DNA of 64,000 nt from positions 42,030 to 106,029 of the forward strand of contig CAZLHI010000009.1 in assembly GCA_964559435.1 (NCBI GenBank), given 5' to 3'. A program made the translations under genes and the position numbers. Origin of the DNA: Hebobacterum sp964559435 (GTDB lineage: Bacteria > Armatimonadota > Hebobacteria > Hebobacterales > Hebobacteraceae). A model generated the notes under the pieces. It saw only the letters and a program-made list of their open reading frames with translations. It was not told where the DNA came from and did no database searches. Shown piece after piece: positions 43,602 to 52,875 of the stretch (positions within the stretch are counted from its first letter, which is position 1; every line of letters starts with the position of its first letter).

Positions 43602-44456
43602 ATGAGTGCCAAAGGCAAGATCCGCCGACTGGCTCGTTCGCTGTTCAGATGCCTGCCCCCGCTCTATACGCTGTGGCGACTGAGGGTGGCACTCGCGCAC
43701 TTCAGACACCCCTTCAAACACGTGCTCATCTGGTTGGTTCGGTCCAAGGAAGATACGAACTTCACCTACGATCTGAGCGAGGCCAACAAGTTGTACCTCG
43801 CCTCCTTCGTGAGTCAGGTCACCGGCGTGGGGGTCCCCACGGTCCAGGACTACATTGAGGAACTGGAAGCCGACGAAAGCCTTCGTTCTCACATCAAGCG
43901 CCTGGTTCGCGCATCGAATCTTCGGCGGTTCACTGACGAACAGGCACGGTATGGTAGAAGGCTTGGGTGGTATGCGTTCGCCAGGGCGGTGAAGCCCAGA
44001 GTTGTCGTCGAGACAGGTGTGGACAAAGGGCTAGGTTCCTGTGTGCTCGCCGCGGCCTTGATGAGAAACGCAGAGGAAGGTTCTCGGGGTATTATCCTTG
44101 CTACTGACATTGACCCGACAGCGGGCTATCTATTCAGGAGACCCTATAGCGAATTCGGGAAGATTCTGCTCGGCGACTCAGTAGCGTCCCTCCAAGCCCT
44201 AAGTGAGACCATTGACCTATTCATCCATGACAGCTTGCACTCGGCAGACTACGAAAGGAAGGAGTACGAGGCGATCAAGCGCAAGCTGTCCAAGAACGCT
44301 CTGGTGATTAGTGATAATGCCCATGTAACTACGGCCTTGTGGGAGTTTGCCAGGAGCACTGGAAGGCGCTTTCTGTTCTTCCAGGAGAAGCCAGCGGATC
44401 ATTGGTACCCAGGCGCGGGGATTGGGGTCGCCTTTACAGAGCGACCAAAGCAGTAG
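43602..44456 (+). CDS. Class I SAM-dependent methyltransferase-like protein
   Basis: 284 residues. The N-terminal 110 residues are basic and helical; the C-terminal part has a Rossmann methyltransferase plan: VVVETGVDKGLGSCVLAAAL (motif I), ILATDIDPTAGY, GKILLGDSVASL, IDLFIHDSLHSADYERKEYE and a C-terminal VISDNAHVTTAL. The DSLHS motif is typical of Methyltransf_24/cephalosporin-hydroxylase-like proteins found in polysaccharide islands, where they may methylate sugars. The substrate is not known. It is transcribed from its own promoter. Confidence 0.75.
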   Translation: MSAKGKIRRLARSLFRCLPPLYTLWRLRVALAHFRHPFKHVLIWLVRSKEDTNFTYDLSEANKLYLASFVSQVTGVGVPTVQDYIEELEADESLRSHIKRLVRASNLRRFTDEQARYGRRLGWYAFARAVKPRVVVETGVDKGLGSCVLAAALMRNAEEGSRGIILATDIDPTAGYLFRRPYSEFGKILLGDSVASLQALSETIDLFIHDSLHSADYERKEYEAIKRKLSKNALVISDNAHVTTALWEFARSTGRRFLFFQEKPADHWYPGAGIGVAFTERPKQ

Positions 44457-44751
44457 CCGCGTGCTGCAAGTATCGGGCCGCCGGTGAGCGGTCTTGGCGC
44501 CTCGCCCGACGGCCCGACGCCAGGTTAGTGTCCATCCCCAAAGTGTGCCCCGGCGAAGACAGATGTCCATCGGGTGGTGCCGCTCGAAGCTCCTGTGCCC
44601 ATGACGATAACGTTTAGAGGGCGTTCTCCTTGCTGTCGGTACTGCCCTGGGGATGCCAGGCGTTTCCTCCGGAGCTCGCGCGCCCCGTCACCACATGGAT
44701 GTGGCGGTGGCTGACCCCGAAGCTGCTCCGCCTCCCCAAGGTCGGCTCCCG
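44457..44751. other. Convergent intergenic region without genes
   Basis: 295 bases between two convergent genes. Both strands contain only short open frames of Arg/Pro-rich composition. The stretch around 44526-44552 looks like the end of an insertion sequence, but no transposase piece could be read, so I leave it unassigned. Confidence 0.5.
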
Positions 44752-45459
44752 CTAGGGACGCCGACAACGCAGAACCACGGTGCTGCTAAGTAGAGGCGGG
44801 TAGACGTGGTGAAGTCGGCCCAGCCGCCCGATGCCAAACCGCTCCAAATCGGTGAAGCCGACGTCCCGATAGATGGACTCCAAGATGCCATAAGTAAAGT
44901 AGTGCACGTGTCCTCCGTCGATGAGGCGGCCCTGCTCTGTGCAGAGTCCACCGGAAGTCCACGGGAACCGCCCGCGGAGCATCAAGAGCCGCCGCCGTAA
45001 GGAGCAGACGTTGGGAGTTGTGGTGATCAGATATCCCCCTTGTGTTAATAGACGATAGAGTTGCCGCGCTGCTGACACCGCATCAACCACATGCTCGATC
45101 ACGTCCGCCCACACGACGCTGTCGAAGGTTCCGTCAGGAAACGACAGCCTCTCCGCGCTGTCCACAACTACTTCTGCATCCAGACCTTGGAGCATCTCCT
45201 TTGCGTGCGCCGCACGTACTGGCGACAGTTCCACGCCGACCAGGCGCTGGTACTTGTGGCGCAGGTTGTATAGGACGAGACCGTTGCCGCAGCCAACATC
45301 GAGAACGGTGTTCCCCCCAGGTGCAAACCGGCAGATGGCCTCGAAACGGTTGCGCGGCCAGCGCTTCAGGTCTAGGTCCTGGCGTACGATCTTCTGATCT
45401 CGGTAGCGCAGGGCCTGCTCGCGCTGAATGGCTTGGGCGCCTTTGTCATCGGGCTTCAT
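44752..45459 (-). CDS. Class I SAM-dependent methyltransferase
   Basis: 235 residues with motif I TVLDVGCGNGLVLYNL, motif II VGVELSPVRAAHAKEM, FPDGTFDSVVWADVIEHV and LTQGGYLITTTPN, the pattern of Methyltransf_11 enzymes. ATG 45459 overlaps the stop of the upstream glycosyltransferase by four bases, so it is last in a four-gene operon and probably modifies the glycan made by it. Confidence 0.87.
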   Translation of the reverse strand: MKPDDKGAQAIQREQALRYRDQKIVRQDLDLKRWPRNRFEAICRFAPGGNTVLDVGCGNGLVLYNLRHKYQRLVGVELSPVRAAHAKEMLQGLDAEVVVDSAERLSFPDGTFDSVVWADVIEHVVDAVSAARQLYRLLTQGGYLITTTPNVCSLRRRLLMLRGRFPWTSGGLCTEQGRLIDGGHVHYFTYGILESIYRDVGFTDLERFGIGRLGRLHHVYPPLLSSTVVLRCRRP

Positions 45460-46658
45460 TGGCTTTGCGCTCTGTCTCGAGGTGGCCTGCCCCTGGCGGC
45501 CGCTTCGTAGAGGCATGTCAACTCGCTTGAATGCCGGCCGAGACTGAACCGAGCCACGACGGCCGTGCGAGCGGCCTCACCCATGCGCCTACGTCTTTCT
45601 GGGTCGTCAAGCAGCTCCTGCAACGCGACCGCCAGGGCCTTCGACTCTCCAGGGGGCAGCAAGACTCCGTCTACGCCGTCTGTTATCTGCTCTGGCACCC
45701 CGCCGATGTTGGAGGCAACCACAGCGCAGGCGCAGCTCATCGCCTCAAGCACTACCCCGGGAAACGGGTCGGGAAAAGCGGGCAGGTGAACCGCGATTGC
45801 GCTCGCGCCAAGCAGGCGTGGAACGTCCTTGCGAGGCCCGGTGAAGATGATCCGCCCGTTCAGGGCTCCCTGCTCGGCCAGCTCGTACAAGCGCCGGGCA
45901 TAGCTTTCGCCTCCCGGCAGCTCTCCTCCTACGACCAGGAACCGCGCGCTCGGGTGATGTCGGACTACCTCTGCCGCTGCGCGCAGGAGAGTCTCGTGCC
46001 CCTTCTCCGGGATTAACTTAGAGACGAGCGTGATAAGCTGGGTGTCGAGGGGCAGCGAAAACTCCTCCAGCACGTTGTCCGGGCCATCGGAGGGCTTGAA
46101 CTTCTCGGTGTCCGGCCCGGGATCGTAAACGACTGCGGGCCTCCGGCCGCAGGCGCGGAAGCACGCCTCGGCAGTGGCGCTGGAGACGGCCACCAGGTCT
46201 GTCGCCAGCAGCGCTGTGATCTTCGCCAGCGCCCTGTAGAGAAACGGCTCATCCAACGGCCAGCGGATGTGGTAAAGCCGGGGCAGGCGCGCTAGCCAGC
46301 CGGCCACCCCCGCCTGGAATTCGATGAACTCGTTGGCGTGGACAAGGTCAATGTGGTCCTTTCGGAGCCAGCACGCGAGCCGCGCACAATGCCATGGAAA
46401 AGTAAACAGGTAGCCGAGCAACGCAAGAACGCCCTTGCGCACGCTCGGCCGACCAGCGCCGGTGATCCGAACGGCAATGTCCTCTTGGCGCGCCTCTTCG
46501 CTCAGCGGCCCATCCGACGACAGATACAAGATCGGCTCCACGTCGCTACGGTGCCGAAGACCCCGGGCTAACTCTAGCAAGCACCGCGCCGCGCCGCTTT
46601 GAAGGCTGACGTCAGAACTGACCAGCGCGACGCGTAGGATGCTATCGCCGCCGCGCAT
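45456..46658 (-). CDS. Family 4 glycosyltransferase
   Basis: 400 residues with GT-B fold: SSDVSLQSGAARCLLELARG at the start, DLVHANEFIEF, LVSKLIPEKGHETLLRAAAE opening the C-terminal domain, and FPDPFPGVVLEAMSCACAVV, the EX7E motif of GT4 enzymes. AGGAGG precedes ATG 46658. It overlaps the upstream glycosyltransferase by 17 bases. Retaining transferase acting in the cytosol; sugar donor unknown, GDP-fucose or GDP-mannose possible from context. Confidence 0.9.
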   Translation of the reverse strand: MRGGDSILRVALVSSDVSLQSGAARCLLELARGLRHRSDVEPILYLSSDGPLSEEARQEDIAVRITGAGRPSVRKGVLALLGYLFTFPWHCARLACWLRKDHIDLVHANEFIEFQAGVAGWLARLPRLYHIRWPLDEPFLYRALAKITALLATDLVAVSSATAEACFRACGRRPAVVYDPGPDTEKFKPSDGPDNVLEEFSLPLDTQLITLVSKLIPEKGHETLLRAAAEVVRHHPSARFLVVGGELPGGESYARRLYELAEQGALNGRIIFTGPRKDVPRLLGASAIAVHLPAFPDPFPGVVLEAMSCACAVVASNIGGVPEQITDGVDGVLLPPGESKALAVALQELLDDPERRRRMGEAARTAVVARFSLGRHSSELTCLYEAAARGRPPRDRAQSQ

Positions 46659-47820
46659 CCTGAACCTCCTGAGCGATCTGGGTCAGGCGCCGAGCGTTCG
46701 CCTCCCACGTGTACTTGGCCAGCACCTCGCTGCGGGCCGCCTCGCCAAGGATCCGTCTCTGCTCCGGCGCGGCCATAAGGCGCAGTACCTGCGACGCCAT
46801 GGCCTCAACATTCCCGGGCGGAAACAGAAGACCCGTCTCGCCGTCCCTGATTATCTCGGTGATGTTGGGGAGCGCAGGCGCCACGATAGGTTTCGCCGCG
46901 GCCATGTATTCGAACAACTTGAGCGGAGAGGTGAATGACTCGTGCGCGGGCAGCAGCGCAATATCAAGAGCGGCCAAATAGGATGGCACCTCATCGTGGG
47001 GCACCTGCCCCACGAAATTGGCCCTGTCCGCCACCCGAGCGTCCTCAGCCATCCGGCGCTTGACATTCCCGAGTTCGGAACCCCCACCTATGAGGACCAG
47101 ACGCACGCGAGGAGAAGGCAGCCGGCCCATGAGCTGGCACAGCACGTCCTCCGCGGAGCGATGAACAGCAATGCGCTCCCAGCGCTGCAGATAGCCCAAG
47201 GCAAGCTCGTCGCCCGCAAAACCCAGCTCCAGTCTGCGGCTCTCGCGCGCCGCGGCCAGATTCTCATAGGCCGCGGCGCGCACCCCGTTCGGCATGACAC
47301 AAACGCTGTCCTCAAGCAGGAAGTGATCCACAAGCCAGTCGCGCAACTGCGTCGAAACGGTCAAGACTCTATCCGCCGCTCGCAGTGATCGCCGCTCCCA
47401 CGCTCGAGCCAGACCCCGCAAAATGGGCGAGAACTTCTCCGGCATCTGGTGAGCGGGCAGCTCGTGGACAATAGTGACCAGCGGTATTCCCAGGCGCCGG
47501 GCGACCGTGGAGGTAGCCAAACTCAGCGGGAGGTACCTGTCATGGATGAGGTCCGGGCGGAGGGACTCACAGAGAGAGAGAAGTCGGCGCGCACCTCGGC
47601 GATCGGCCCAAAGCTGGCCCACATTCCAGACCAACCGCGGCACGCGAGTACGCCATCGCAGCAGCCGCGATGGTGCCCCGCGGGTGAGAGTGCTGCCTCC
47701 CTGCATAGGGAAGCACGAGATGACTTCGTGCCCGACTTCTCGGAGCGCGGCGATCATCTCGGTCATGTTGACCAGAGCAGTGTCGGCAGGTACCCCACGG
47801 TAGTAGTAGATGATTCTCAC
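46642..47820 (-). CDS. Family 4 glycosyltransferase
   Basis: 392 residues. The N-terminal IIYYYRGVPADTALVNMTEM is followed by LIHDRYLPLSLA, VHELPAHQMPEK, VMPNGVRAAAY between the two domains, and FTSPLKLFEYMAAAKPIVAP with the GT4 EX7E motif. Start GTG 47820. Second gene of the operon, 47 bases after the previous stop. Confidence 0.88.
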   Translation of the reverse strand: MRIIYYYRGVPADTALVNMTEMIAALREVGHEVISCFPMQGGSTLTRGAPSRLLRWRTRVPRLVWNVGQLWADRRGARRLLSLCESLRPDLIHDRYLPLSLATSTVARRLGIPLVTIVHELPAHQMPEKFSPILRGLARAWERRSLRAADRVLTVSTQLRDWLVDHFLLEDSVCVMPNGVRAAAYENLAAARESRRLELGFAGDELALGYLQRWERIAVHRSAEDVLCQLMGRLPSPRVRLVLIGGGSELGNVKRRMAEDARVADRANFVGQVPHDEVPSYLAALDIALLPAHESFTSPLKLFEYMAAAKPIVAPALPNITEIIRDGETGLLFPPGNVEAMASQVLRLMAAPEQRRILGEAARSEVLAKYTWEANARRLTQIAQEVQDARRR

Positions 47821-47867
47821 CCGGGCTCACCCAAGATAGCTGTGCGCGCCAGCATGAACGCGGCCTC

Positions 47868-49097
47868 CTAGCCGGACACGCCCGCCACCTCTTCCAGCAT
47901 CTTCTCGTAGGCCTGAGTGCAAAGCCTGCGGTCACAGTTCGCCTCCGCGTAGCGACGCCCGTGGGCGCCGAGGCGCTGGCGCATGGCCGGGTCGCGATGC
48001 AGCATCAAAATGGCTTGCGCTAAGTCGTCCGGCTGTTCCGGCTCGACGAGGAGTCCGCACTCAGCGCGCTCAACCAGGTCCCATGCCGCCTCCCCTCGGT
48101 CCAGCGTCGCCACGAGGGGACGTCCTGCCGCCATGTACGTATAGATCTTGGAGGGGAGCGAGGCCGCCGAAAGGCCTTTGCGCAGAGGCACCAGGCAGAC
48201 ATCGGCGGCGGCCAGCACCTCGGGGAGCCGATCCCGTGGCTGGAGCGGGAGGAAGGTCACGCGCTCGAGCGCCATCTCAGCAGCCATGCGCATGAGCCGG
48301 GCCTTCTGCGTGCCCGCACCGACCAAGACGAAGCGGATGTCCTGCCGGTCTCGCAGCAGGTCGGCGGCGCCGAGGACGACGTCGATGGCGTGGCTGTGAC
48401 CCATGTTTCCTGAGTATAGTGCCACGAACTCGCCCGGACCGGCCACCTGGCGGCGGAAGGGGTTGTCTCGATCACCCGGATGGATGAAGTCCACATCCAC
48501 CCAGTTCTCAATGGTCGCGATCCGATCATCCAGCATACCGGCGGCCCGCACCGTCTCCCGCATCTTATCTGCTATCACGATCACGTACTTGGCCCGCGTG
48601 TACACGTACCGCTCCATCCAACTGAAGAAAGCGATCAGCAGCCGGTTGCGCCACAGGCCGAGGCGGACGGGCGCGCTGGGCCACAGATCCTGCGCAACGT
48701 AGACATAGGGGCACCTCTTCAGGAGAGCGACCAAGCGGGCCGCCAGCCCGAGCCACAACGGCGGCGACGAGCAGAGAATCACATCCGCTCGCCGCGACAG
48801 GAGACCCAGGAAGGTAGCTGCCACGGGGAAGTATACGTAGCCTATCAGCTTGTTTGCCCACATGTTGCGGGTCAGCACCATGTTCACGCGAATGACGTCC
48901 GCCCCGCTCAGAAACTCGCGGGTCAGCAACTGCGACCGATACTTAGGGGGGATGTCCTCGAAGTTGTGATGGAGTGGCCCCGCGATGGCCGTGATCTGGT
49001 GTGCGTTCCTATGCAGGTCCTCGCACAGCTCGCCTAGGAGCAGTCCCGTACCAGTCATCTCAGGCGGAAACTCGAGCGTTATCAGAAGGATGCGCAT
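47868..49097 (-). CDS. Family 4 glycosyltransferase (WbuB-like)
   Basis: 409 residues: ILLITLEFPPEMTGTGLLLG at the start, YVAQDLWPSAPVRLGLW, VIADKMRETV, IENWVDVDFI, ALYSGNMGHSHAIDVVLGAA and LPSKIYTYMAAGRPLVAT, which resemble WbuB-type N-acetyl-fucosamine or related transferases. ATG 49097 has only a weak AAGG upstream, because the left end of a decayed IS5-type element lies 20 bases away. The open frame continues across the IS but that part is not glycosyltransferase. First gene of the 49097-44752 operon. Confidence 0.9.
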   Translation of the reverse strand: MRILLITLEFPPEMTGTGLLLGELCEDLHRNAHQITAIAGPLHHNFEDIPPKYRSQLLTREFLSGADVIRVNMVLTRNMWANKLIGYVYFPVAATFLGLLSRRADVILCSSPPLWLGLAARLVALLKRCPYVYVAQDLWPSAPVRLGLWRNRLLIAFFSWMERYVYTRAKYVIVIADKMRETVRAAGMLDDRIATIENWVDVDFIHPGDRDNPFRRQVAGPGEFVALYSGNMGHSHAIDVVLGAADLLRDRQDIRFVLVGAGTQKARLMRMAAEMALERVTFLPLQPRDRLPEVLAAADVCLVPLRKGLSAASLPSKIYTYMAAGRPLVATLDRGEAAWDLVERAECGLLVEPEQPDDLAQAILMLHRDPAMRQRLGAHGRRYAEANCDRRLCTQAYEKMLEEVAGVSG

Positions 49098-49116
49098 AGC
49101 CTTGGTTGGGAGACTA

Positions 49117-49703
49117 GAAGTAGTTTCCGAAGTCGAGAACGGATATGCTGAGGGTTCAAGAACCGGTTTTGCATGCGCCGAGAACTCAGCGACGAACAAT
49201 GGGCGTTGACTGCACCATACCTGCCGCCGTCGAAGCACATGTGCCGGCCGCGAGCGGACGACCGCAAGACCTTGGAGGGTATTCTGGGGGTACTGCGCAC
49301 CGGAGCGCGCTGGCAAGATGTCACTCGCAGGTATGGCTCCCCGACCACCTGTTGGAGACGGCTGAAGGAGTGGGAGGAGTCTTGGGTTTGGCAGACGATC
49401 TGACGGGCGATTCCGGCATCCCTGGAAACGGAGCGGAAGCTGGATCGGGCACAGGCCTTCCTGGACGGCAGCTTCGTGCCGGCAAGAAGGGGGGCGCTGC
49501 AGTCGAACTGACTCGCCGAGGCCGCCCTGTGGACGCCGATCCGATTCCTTACGCAAAGCGCTGGATCATTGAGCGGACCACGGCATCGCTGCAGAACTTC
49601 CGGCGTGTCCTGGTCCGTCATGACCGACTCCTGGCCACCTATCGGGCTTTCGTCCTGCTCGCCTGCGTCATGATCACGCTTGGAGCGCTTTTGAAATGAC
49701 TTC
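49117..49703 (+). mobile_element. Degenerate IS5-family insertion sequence
   Basis: Terminal inverted repeats are visible: GAAGTAGTTTCCGAAG at 49117-49132, and at 49688-49703 the complement reads GAAGTCATTTCAAAAG (12 of 16 matching). Inside, 49173-49403 encodes the N-terminus of an IS5-type transposase (RRELSDEQWALTAPYLPPS, RTGARWQD) that stops early. A second frame resumes with KKGGAAVELTRRGRPVDA, lacks the middle of the DDE domain, and ends with AKRWIIERTTASLQNFRRVL and LLATYRAF. The element is internally deleted and frameshifted, so it cannot move on its own. At under 600 bases it is about two thirds of a full copy. Confidence 0.85.
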
Positions 49704-50083
49704 CAGGCGGGCTGAGATCGGCCGCTCTAACTGTCCGCACTCAACACCTCTGGAACTCACCAGCGCTGCGCCGCCGCTCAAAGCTAACTGGCCAAGCCCT
49801 CAGTACTGCCATCCCATTTTGGGTAGGTTCGCCGAGTGAGCACTCCTCACCTGCTGTTCAGCGGCCGCGCGGTTTCGCGCCCGGGCCGCCAGCAGCAGCC
49901 ATCCTGAGAACCAGCGCCGCCATGGTTCTGGGACCCTCGTGCTCCCCCCGCTGGTGGAGTGCCTGGGAGTGCAGGAGCAACTACGCAGGCCGCAGAACAC
50001 CACCTGGGAAGGAGGCGGAAGCCGCGAAGGGGGACCTCACGAGGTGGCCCGGCGGAGTTCAGACTCTCCATCAGCGGGATAGC
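49704..50083. other. Intergenic region upstream of the phosphoglycosyl transferase
   Basis: 380 bases. A frame continuous with the downstream gene is open from 49922, but its text is Arg/Pro/Trp-rich and unlike the family. No other gene seen. It probably contains the transferase promoter, which I cannot place. Confidence 0.5.
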
Positions 50084-50713
50084 ATGGTGGAAGTTCCTCA
50101 GCTGACAGCGGGAACAAGGTTCTACGAACTCGTAAAGAGAACTACTGACATTGTTCTTTCGGCGGCCGCGCTGGCCCTGTCCACTCCATTCTGGCTCTGG
50201 GCACTTGTGGCTATCACGCTTACCGATGGCTGGCCTTTTCTGTATTCGCAGACGCGCGTCGGACGCGACCGCCGCATCTTTAGCATCTACAAGTTCCGTT
50301 CCATGGTAGAGGACGCGGAGAAGAAGACTGGAGTGATCTTCTCAACAAAGGATGATCCCCGCGTCACTCGCGTGGGCCGGATGATGCGCAAGACCGCGAT
50401 CGATGAGATTCCCCAGCTCCTCAGCATACTGAAGGGCGATATCAGCTGGGTCGGCCCGCGGGCCGCGCGGCCTCAGGAAGTGGTTCGCTATCTTCTCCAG
50501 ATTCCAAACTACGATCTACGCCACCGCGTGCCGCCAGGCCTGACAGGATTGGCCCAGGTGTGTGGCAGCGATTACGACGATATCCGCGAGAAGCTCGCCT
50601 ACGACCTCCGATACATTCGAGAACGCAGCCTCTGGCTCGACTTCCAGATCTACGTCATGTCCTGGGCTAACACCCTGTTCGCTCGGTGGGACGTAGCCAG
50701 GGCAAAGCGCTGA
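50084..50713 (+). CDS. Polyprenyl-phosphate phosphoglycosyl transferase (WbaP/PglC-type)
   Basis: 209 residues. One membrane-inserting helix (IVLSAAALALSTPFWLWALV) is followed by the catalytic domain: YSQTRVGRDRRIFSIYKFRS, TAIDEIPQLLSILKGDISWV with the Asp-Glu dyad, VGPRAARP, PGLTGLAQVCG and YDLRYIRERSLWLDFQIYV. It transfers a sugar-1-phosphate to undecaprenyl phosphate, starting glycan assembly. The usual GPRPE motif reads GPRAAR, so the Pro-Glu pair is altered. ATG 50084 is placed ahead of the helix. This is the intact counterpart of the fragment at 39159. Confidence 0.9.
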   Translation: MVEVPQLTAGTRFYELVKRTTDIVLSAAALALSTPFWLWALVAITLTDGWPFLYSQTRVGRDRRIFSIYKFRSMVEDAEKKTGVIFSTKDDPRVTRVGRMMRKTAIDEIPQLLSILKGDISWVGPRAARPQEVVRYLLQIPNYDLRHRVPPGLTGLAQVCGSDYDDIREKLAYDLRYIRERSLWLDFQIYVMSWANTLFARWDVARAKR

Positions 50714-51749
50714 CAGCCCTCTGCCCGGCGGCGCAGCGGCTATTCCACCACGTACTGCCCTGAAGTCTGCATGCCGGCCGCTTCTAACTCGGGCCATGGG
50801 CTTGAGCGCGACATAGACGAAGAGCCCGTCGGGGCGTGAGTTCGGCCCCTGCCGCAGGACAGATACGGAAGTCGCCCCCTGGTTTCTGGCCTACTTGCCT
50901 TTCACCACAGGTGTCCGGGCATGAATGGCATGCCGGTGACAAGCGTCACCGTGCCCCAATCGAGCGTGGCTCCAGATGCCCGGCCGCTCCCCGGCTGCCA
51001 CGGCGGGGGGCCGGTGCCTATCGCGCGGCCCTCAGCACGCGCCTTCTGCCGGCAGACCTCGCCATTGATCCCTTCACGCCGGCCCGTCGGCCGTCCATGG
51101 CTCTTGCCGGGCTGAAGAGCCCAGCGCCTGGCAATCTGTGAGGCCGTAACTGCCAGTGGGAGGCCACTATACATGGCCGTACCGGCCTTGATAGGGTTGC
51201 CACTAGGTCATCATATTCTACAAGAAATCCGGCTATCCTTACCATGACACTGCTGCACCCGAGTGCTATACTGCCTATGGTTATCATCTGCGGCTTCTGA
51301 TCGAGCTGAGCGATTCTTGCTGAGGGGACGAAGCCGTTTCGATCTGGAGGCAGCGCGGATGGCGGCCCGGGGGGCAAGAAGAGTTCTGTGCGGCGGCGCG
51401 CGGCGTTGCGTGCCTCGCCCTGATGGGCATCCACTTTCTGGGCGGGCCCGACCCAGGCCCGCCTGCCCTGCAGCGCTTTCCACTAATCCACGCGACACTC
51501 GTGCTGGTGGGTGCCGGCCTGCTGTGCTCCAAACGTAGCACGATCGGCCGCTGGCCGAGGCTGGACTGCCAGAGATCGGGAGCTGTAACACAGCAATCCG
51601 ATGCAGCAGAGGCCCCCGGCTTTCGGTGCGACACAATACGGAGGCCGGAGCCGCGAGAAAGGAGGTGAGAGAGGGCCGTAGATGGCGGGTCGCGGTCAGC
51701 GTTCCGGCCGCGAAGGATATGCGGTTATTGATTAGGGAGGTGCGAGTAA
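50714..51749. other. 1 kb region without recognisable genes
   Basis: No frame on either strand longer than about 140 codons looks like protein; those present are rich in Arg, Pro, Ala and Gly and overlap one another. The part around 51180-51300 is noticeably less GC-rich than its surroundings. It may hold decayed genes and a long promoter region for the prepilin at 51750, whose ribosome-binding site GGGAGG is at 51735-51740. Confidence 0.5.
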
Positions 51750-52832
51750 GTGAGCTCCAGAAGACGCAAGGGTTTCACGCTGATTGAGTTGTTGGTGGTT
51801 ATTGCGATCATCGGGATACTAGCAGCGATGGTGTTCCCGGTCTTCGCTCGGGCGCGCGAATCCGCCCGCAAGGCGGTGTGTCTGTCCAATGTGAAGAACA
51901 TCGCCCTGGCCGTTCAGATGTACCTCGCGGACAACAACGACCGCTTCTGGCCAAAGGAGCACCGGGACGAGGTACTCAACTACTTCGCCACCAACCCCGG
52001 TGGCGGCGACAAGTGGGGCCCCGGCGACCCGGACTGTCACGTGGGCACGATGCACGCCAACCCCTATCTGCGGGAGGCGGTCATCCTGGACGAGTATGTC
52101 AAGAACCGGGACGTCTACAACTGCCCCAGCGCCAAGATGATCGTTGGGCCGCAGTTCATCTACCCGGTTCCGGACTGGCTGGGTTACCTGCAGGCCAACG
52201 AAGGCTCCTGGGGCGACGGCACCGGCTTCTGCCTCGACAATGGCTATCCAAAGGGATGGGGCGGCCAAGTGACGGACACGCTCCTGCAGCAGCGTAACCC
52301 CGTGCCGTGGGACCCGGGCGCACGGGAGGCGGCGCACAAGACCTTCGTCCAGAGCATTGGCTTCAACTCCTCCGCTATGGGCGCGAAGTTCGTCGAGATC
52401 AGGGACGCGGTGAACTGGGTGGTCTGCGGCGATGCTGGTGCGTGCTGGTGGATCAGCCCCGGTCTGCTCACCTATCCCGACATCTGCGCCATCGAGTGCA
52501 ACAACTGCTGGGGCTGGGCGGACTGGGAGATCTGCACCTGGGCCGCGGACTGCGGTCTGTACAACATCGCAGAGAACAACGGTGCGCTGCTGCGCAATTC
52601 CGACCTGAGACGGCCGTATACGAGGCACCTGGGCGGTGTGAACGTCGGGTTTGCCGACGGGCACGCGGCCTGGTGGAACTCCGAGCGCTTCATGGCGGCC
52701 TATGCCGAGGAGCCGACGTCTTCTGGCGGCCATGCGTTCGGACTGTGGATGTGGGGCCCCTGGTCGACGATGACGTGCGGCTGGGGCACGAACTTCGCAG
52801 AGAACAGCGGCGGAGAGGCGACGATGTACTAG
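51750..52832 (+). CDS. Prepilin-type protein with Armatimonadota-like N-terminus
   Basis: 360 residues from GTG 51750. RRRKGFTLIELLVVIAIIGI is a canonical class III leader and is followed by LAAMVFPVFARARESARK, a signature I associate with Armatimonadota prepilins. CLSNVKNIALAVQMYLADNN and the C-terminal HLGGVNVGFADGHAAWWN (H-x9-DG) complete the DUF1559-like plan. The head domain is unusually rich in Trp and Cys, especially IECNNCWGWADWEICTW near residue 248 and the end. It stands alone, away from the 33415-39045 cluster, and is followed by two hairpins, so it is probably an independently transcribed surface pilin or pseudopilin. Confidence 0.88.
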   Translation: MSSRRRKGFTLIELLVVIAIIGILAAMVFPVFARARESARKAVCLSNVKNIALAVQMYLADNNDRFWPKEHRDEVLNYFATNPGGGDKWGPGDPDCHVGTMHANPYLREAVILDEYVKNRDVYNCPSAKMIVGPQFIYPVPDWLGYLQANEGSWGDGTGFCLDNGYPKGWGGQVTDTLLQQRNPVPWDPGAREAAHKTFVQSIGFNSSAMGAKFVEIRDAVNWVVCGDAGACWWISPGLLTYPDICAIECNNCWGWADWEICTWAADCGLYNIAENNGALLRNSDLRRPYTRHLGGVNVGFADGHAAWWNSERFMAAYAEEPTSSGGHAFGLWMWGPWSTMTCGWGTNFAENSGGEATMY

Positions 52833-52843
52833 GACTGCTCACC

Positions 52844-52862
52844 GTTCTGCCATAGGCAGAAC
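52844..52862 (+). terminator. Hairpin after prepilin gene
   Basis: GTTCTGCC-ATA-GGCAGAAC is a perfect 8-base stem with a 3-base loop, 11 bases after the prepilin stop. There is no T-run, so termination would depend on this hairpin together with the next one. Confidence 0.55.
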
Positions 52863-52875
52863 ACGGACTTCACAT

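Noticed and set aside
44526..44552. Possible insertion-sequence end in the convergent gap
   Set aside because: No matching second end and no transposase fragment could be read.
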